Shown here one piece after another: positions 13,857 through 14,691 of a stretch of DNA of 14,691 bases (position 1 is the first letter of the stretch; each line of letters begins with the position of its first letter). The position numbers and the translations under genes were made by a program. This DNA comes from an uncultured Desulfobulbaceae bacterium (GTDB lineage Bacteria > Desulfobacterota > Desulfobulbia > Desulfobulbales > Desulfobulbaceae). The stretch is from contig CALZIH010000106.1 of the NCBI GenBank assembly GCA_945787305.1, positions 1 to 14,691 of the forward strand, given 5' to 3'. Under the pieces are notes generated by a model that was not told the origin of the DNA, did no database searches, and was given only the letters and a program-made list of their open reading frames with translations.

Positions 13857-14587
13857 ACAAGAACGGGATCGATGAGGAACGGTACAGGCGGCAAATAATT
13901 ATTGACGGTTGGGGGATAAAAACCCAAGAAAAAATCGAAAACAGCAAGGTCTTCATTCTTGGTGCCGGAGGGCTTGGCTGTCCCGTCGCCTTGAACCTTA
14001 CAAGCGCGGGTGTCGGCAACATCAGGATCTGTGATTCCGATACGGTGGAACTAAGCAACTTGAATCGACAGTTCCTCCATGCAGAGCAAAATGTTGGTGT
14101 CGATAAAACAACCTCTGCCGTACAATTTCTTTCTCGATACAACTCCGGTGTAAACTTTACAACCATCACTAAAAAAGTCACTGAAGACAACGTCGACGAA
14201 CTGGTTGCAGATGCCGATATTATCCTCGACTGCGTCGACAACTTCCCTGCCCGCTACGCCTTAAATCAATGTGCTCTTAGAAAGAATATCCCTCTCGTTC
14301 ATGGCGCAGTTTGGGGAATGGAAGGAAGAGTTACACTGATTAACCCACCCGAAACGCCTTGCCTTTCCTGCCTTTTCCCGGTGGCACCGGCCAAAGAAGA
14401 GATACCGGTACTAGGCGTTGTTGCCTGCGCTACAGGAAGCCTGCAGGCCATGGAGACAATAAATTACCTGTGCGGATACCCACCTAACCTGAAGGGAAAA
14501 ATGCTGATCATGGATTACTCGACCATGCGGTCCCAGACCTTGGAAGTTGCCAGGAACCCATCCTGCCCCGTTTGTGCCGACATGTAA
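13844..14587 (+). CDS. ThiF/MoeB/HesA-type E1-like adenylyltransferase
   Basis: Protein of 247 residues that should adenylate the C-terminal glycine of the sulfur carrier. Visible are the RYRRQIII start typical of MoeB/HesA, the nucleotide loop LGAGGLGCP (39-47), CDSDTVELSNLNRQF (63-77) with Arg75, Lys88, and DCVDNF (129-134) with Asp132. Zinc Cys pairs are C173/C176 and C241/C244. The region that carries the acyl-disulfide Cys of ThiF (and C187 of E. coli MoeB) reads KEEIPVLGVV with no Cys, as in the 'iPvlG' HesA-like branch. Transfer may therefore use another Cys (C195 is close) or direct sulfide attack on the acyl-adenylate. There is no C-terminal rhodanese domain. The start overlaps lyase 2 by 13 bases and is supported by a strong GGAGAGGG upstream. 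Confidence 0.85.
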   Translation: MLHVDKNGIDEERYRRQIIIDGWGIKTQEKIENSKVFILGAGGLGCPVALNLTSAGVGNIRICDSDTVELSNLNRQFLHAEQNVGVDKTTSAVQFLSRYNSGVNFTTITKKVTEDNVDELVADADIILDCVDNFPARYALNQCALRKNIPLVHGAVWGMEGRVTLINPPETPCLSCLFPVAPAKEEIPVLGVVACATGSLQAMETINYLCGYPPNLKGKMLIMDYSTMRSQTLEVARNPSCPVCADM

Positions 14588-14639
14588 AGAAGAAGTTCCA
14601 TCAGTGCACACGGGCAGGTTAGTTTTGTTCGGTTCTCAA

Positions 14640-14691
14640 AGCCAAAGGCCTAGCTCTGGGTGAACAGGCACTGCACCCCTTCTGGCTCTTT
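14640..14691 (+). terminator. Nested stem-loop at the right edge
   Basis: GGGTG (14658-14662) pairs with CACCC (14674-14678), enclosed by AGCCA (14640-14644) with TGGCT (14683-14687). The sequence then ends CTCTTT at the window edge. About 50 bases after the ThiF-like stop, this may be the operon's terminator, but the T-run cannot be judged because the window stops here. No open frame starts after 14587. Confidence 0.3.

Noticed and set aside
8924..14587. Plain CysO/Mec+ cysteine or HcyS/HcyD/HcyF homocysteine operon
   Set aside because: No CysM- or MetY-type PLP enzyme is present in the window; two lyases and a dehydrogenase take that place.
8924..14587. Thiamine or molybdopterin synthesis by the ThiS/ThiF pair
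   Set aside because: No thiG, thiH, moaE, moaC or related gene is nearby, while JAMM and lyase genes have no role in those pathways.
14602..14673. CAGTGC/GCACTG inverted repeat at the right end as a riboswitch
   Set aside because: Arms are 6 bp and about 60 bases apart, with no conserved riboswitch core; probably chance.

Overview
The window reads as accessory-rich chromosome of a Gram-negative anaerobe with sulfur-oriented metabolism, most likely in the Desulfobacterota and possibly Desulfobulbales. This rests on gene content (a YedE-type S/Se transporter, a DUF3343 Se/S-carrier-like protein, many signal-peptide and lipoprotein genes, moderate G+C). There is no rRNA or other marker gene, so genus cannot be settled. 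Every supported gene is on the + strand. No tRNA, rRNA, CRISPR array or intact mobile element was seen.

Region 1 (1-2204): an SLC13/DASS-type sodium:anion symporter, then about 0.6 kb of AT-rich non-coding DNA. The first part of that gap contains several compact hairpins that could be a scar of a mobile element or a structured RNA.

Region 2 (2205-6981): a tight run of six genes, mostly for envelope proteins. They are a short OpuAC-like binding protein that seems to lack one lobe, a secreted TPR protein, a PhnD-like lipoprotein, a secreted parallel beta-helix protein, a membrane-anchored TPR/coiled-coil protein, and a YedE-type membrane transporter with Cys motifs. No ABC permease or ATPase accompanies the binding proteins, so they may act as sensors, chaperones or ligand carriers rather than as import systems.

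Region 3 (6982-7500): a non-coding leader of about 0.5 kb with two possible, mutually exclusive helices and a T-tract.

Region 4 (7501-14587): eight tightly packed genes that look like one biosynthetic operon. They encode a DUF3343 Cys protein, a ribokinase-fold/NAD(P)H-hydrate-dehydratase-like protein, a ThiS/MoaD-like sulfur carrier ending in Gly-Gly, a divergent JAMM (Mov34/MPN) protein, a divergent Glu/Leu/Phe/Val-dehydrogenase-like enzyme, two tandem aspartase/fumarase-superfamily lyases, and a ThiF/MoeB/HesA-type E1. The carrier + JAMM + E1 trio is the hallmark of protein-thiocarboxylate sulfur transfer, as in CysO/Mec+ cysteine synthesis, HcyS/HcyD/HcyF homocysteine synthesis and thioquinolobactin synthesis. 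Here the usual PLP enzyme (CysM or MetY) is absent and two lyases plus an amino-acid-dehydrogenase homologue take its place. My working model is that sulfur (or selenium) enters through YedE and is handed on via the DUF3343 protein. ThiF activates the carrier, the lyases and dehydrogenase build or use an unsaturated or amino dicarboxylate acceptor, and the JAMM protein releases the thiolated product. The product is unknown, and I do not recognise the combination as a described pathway.
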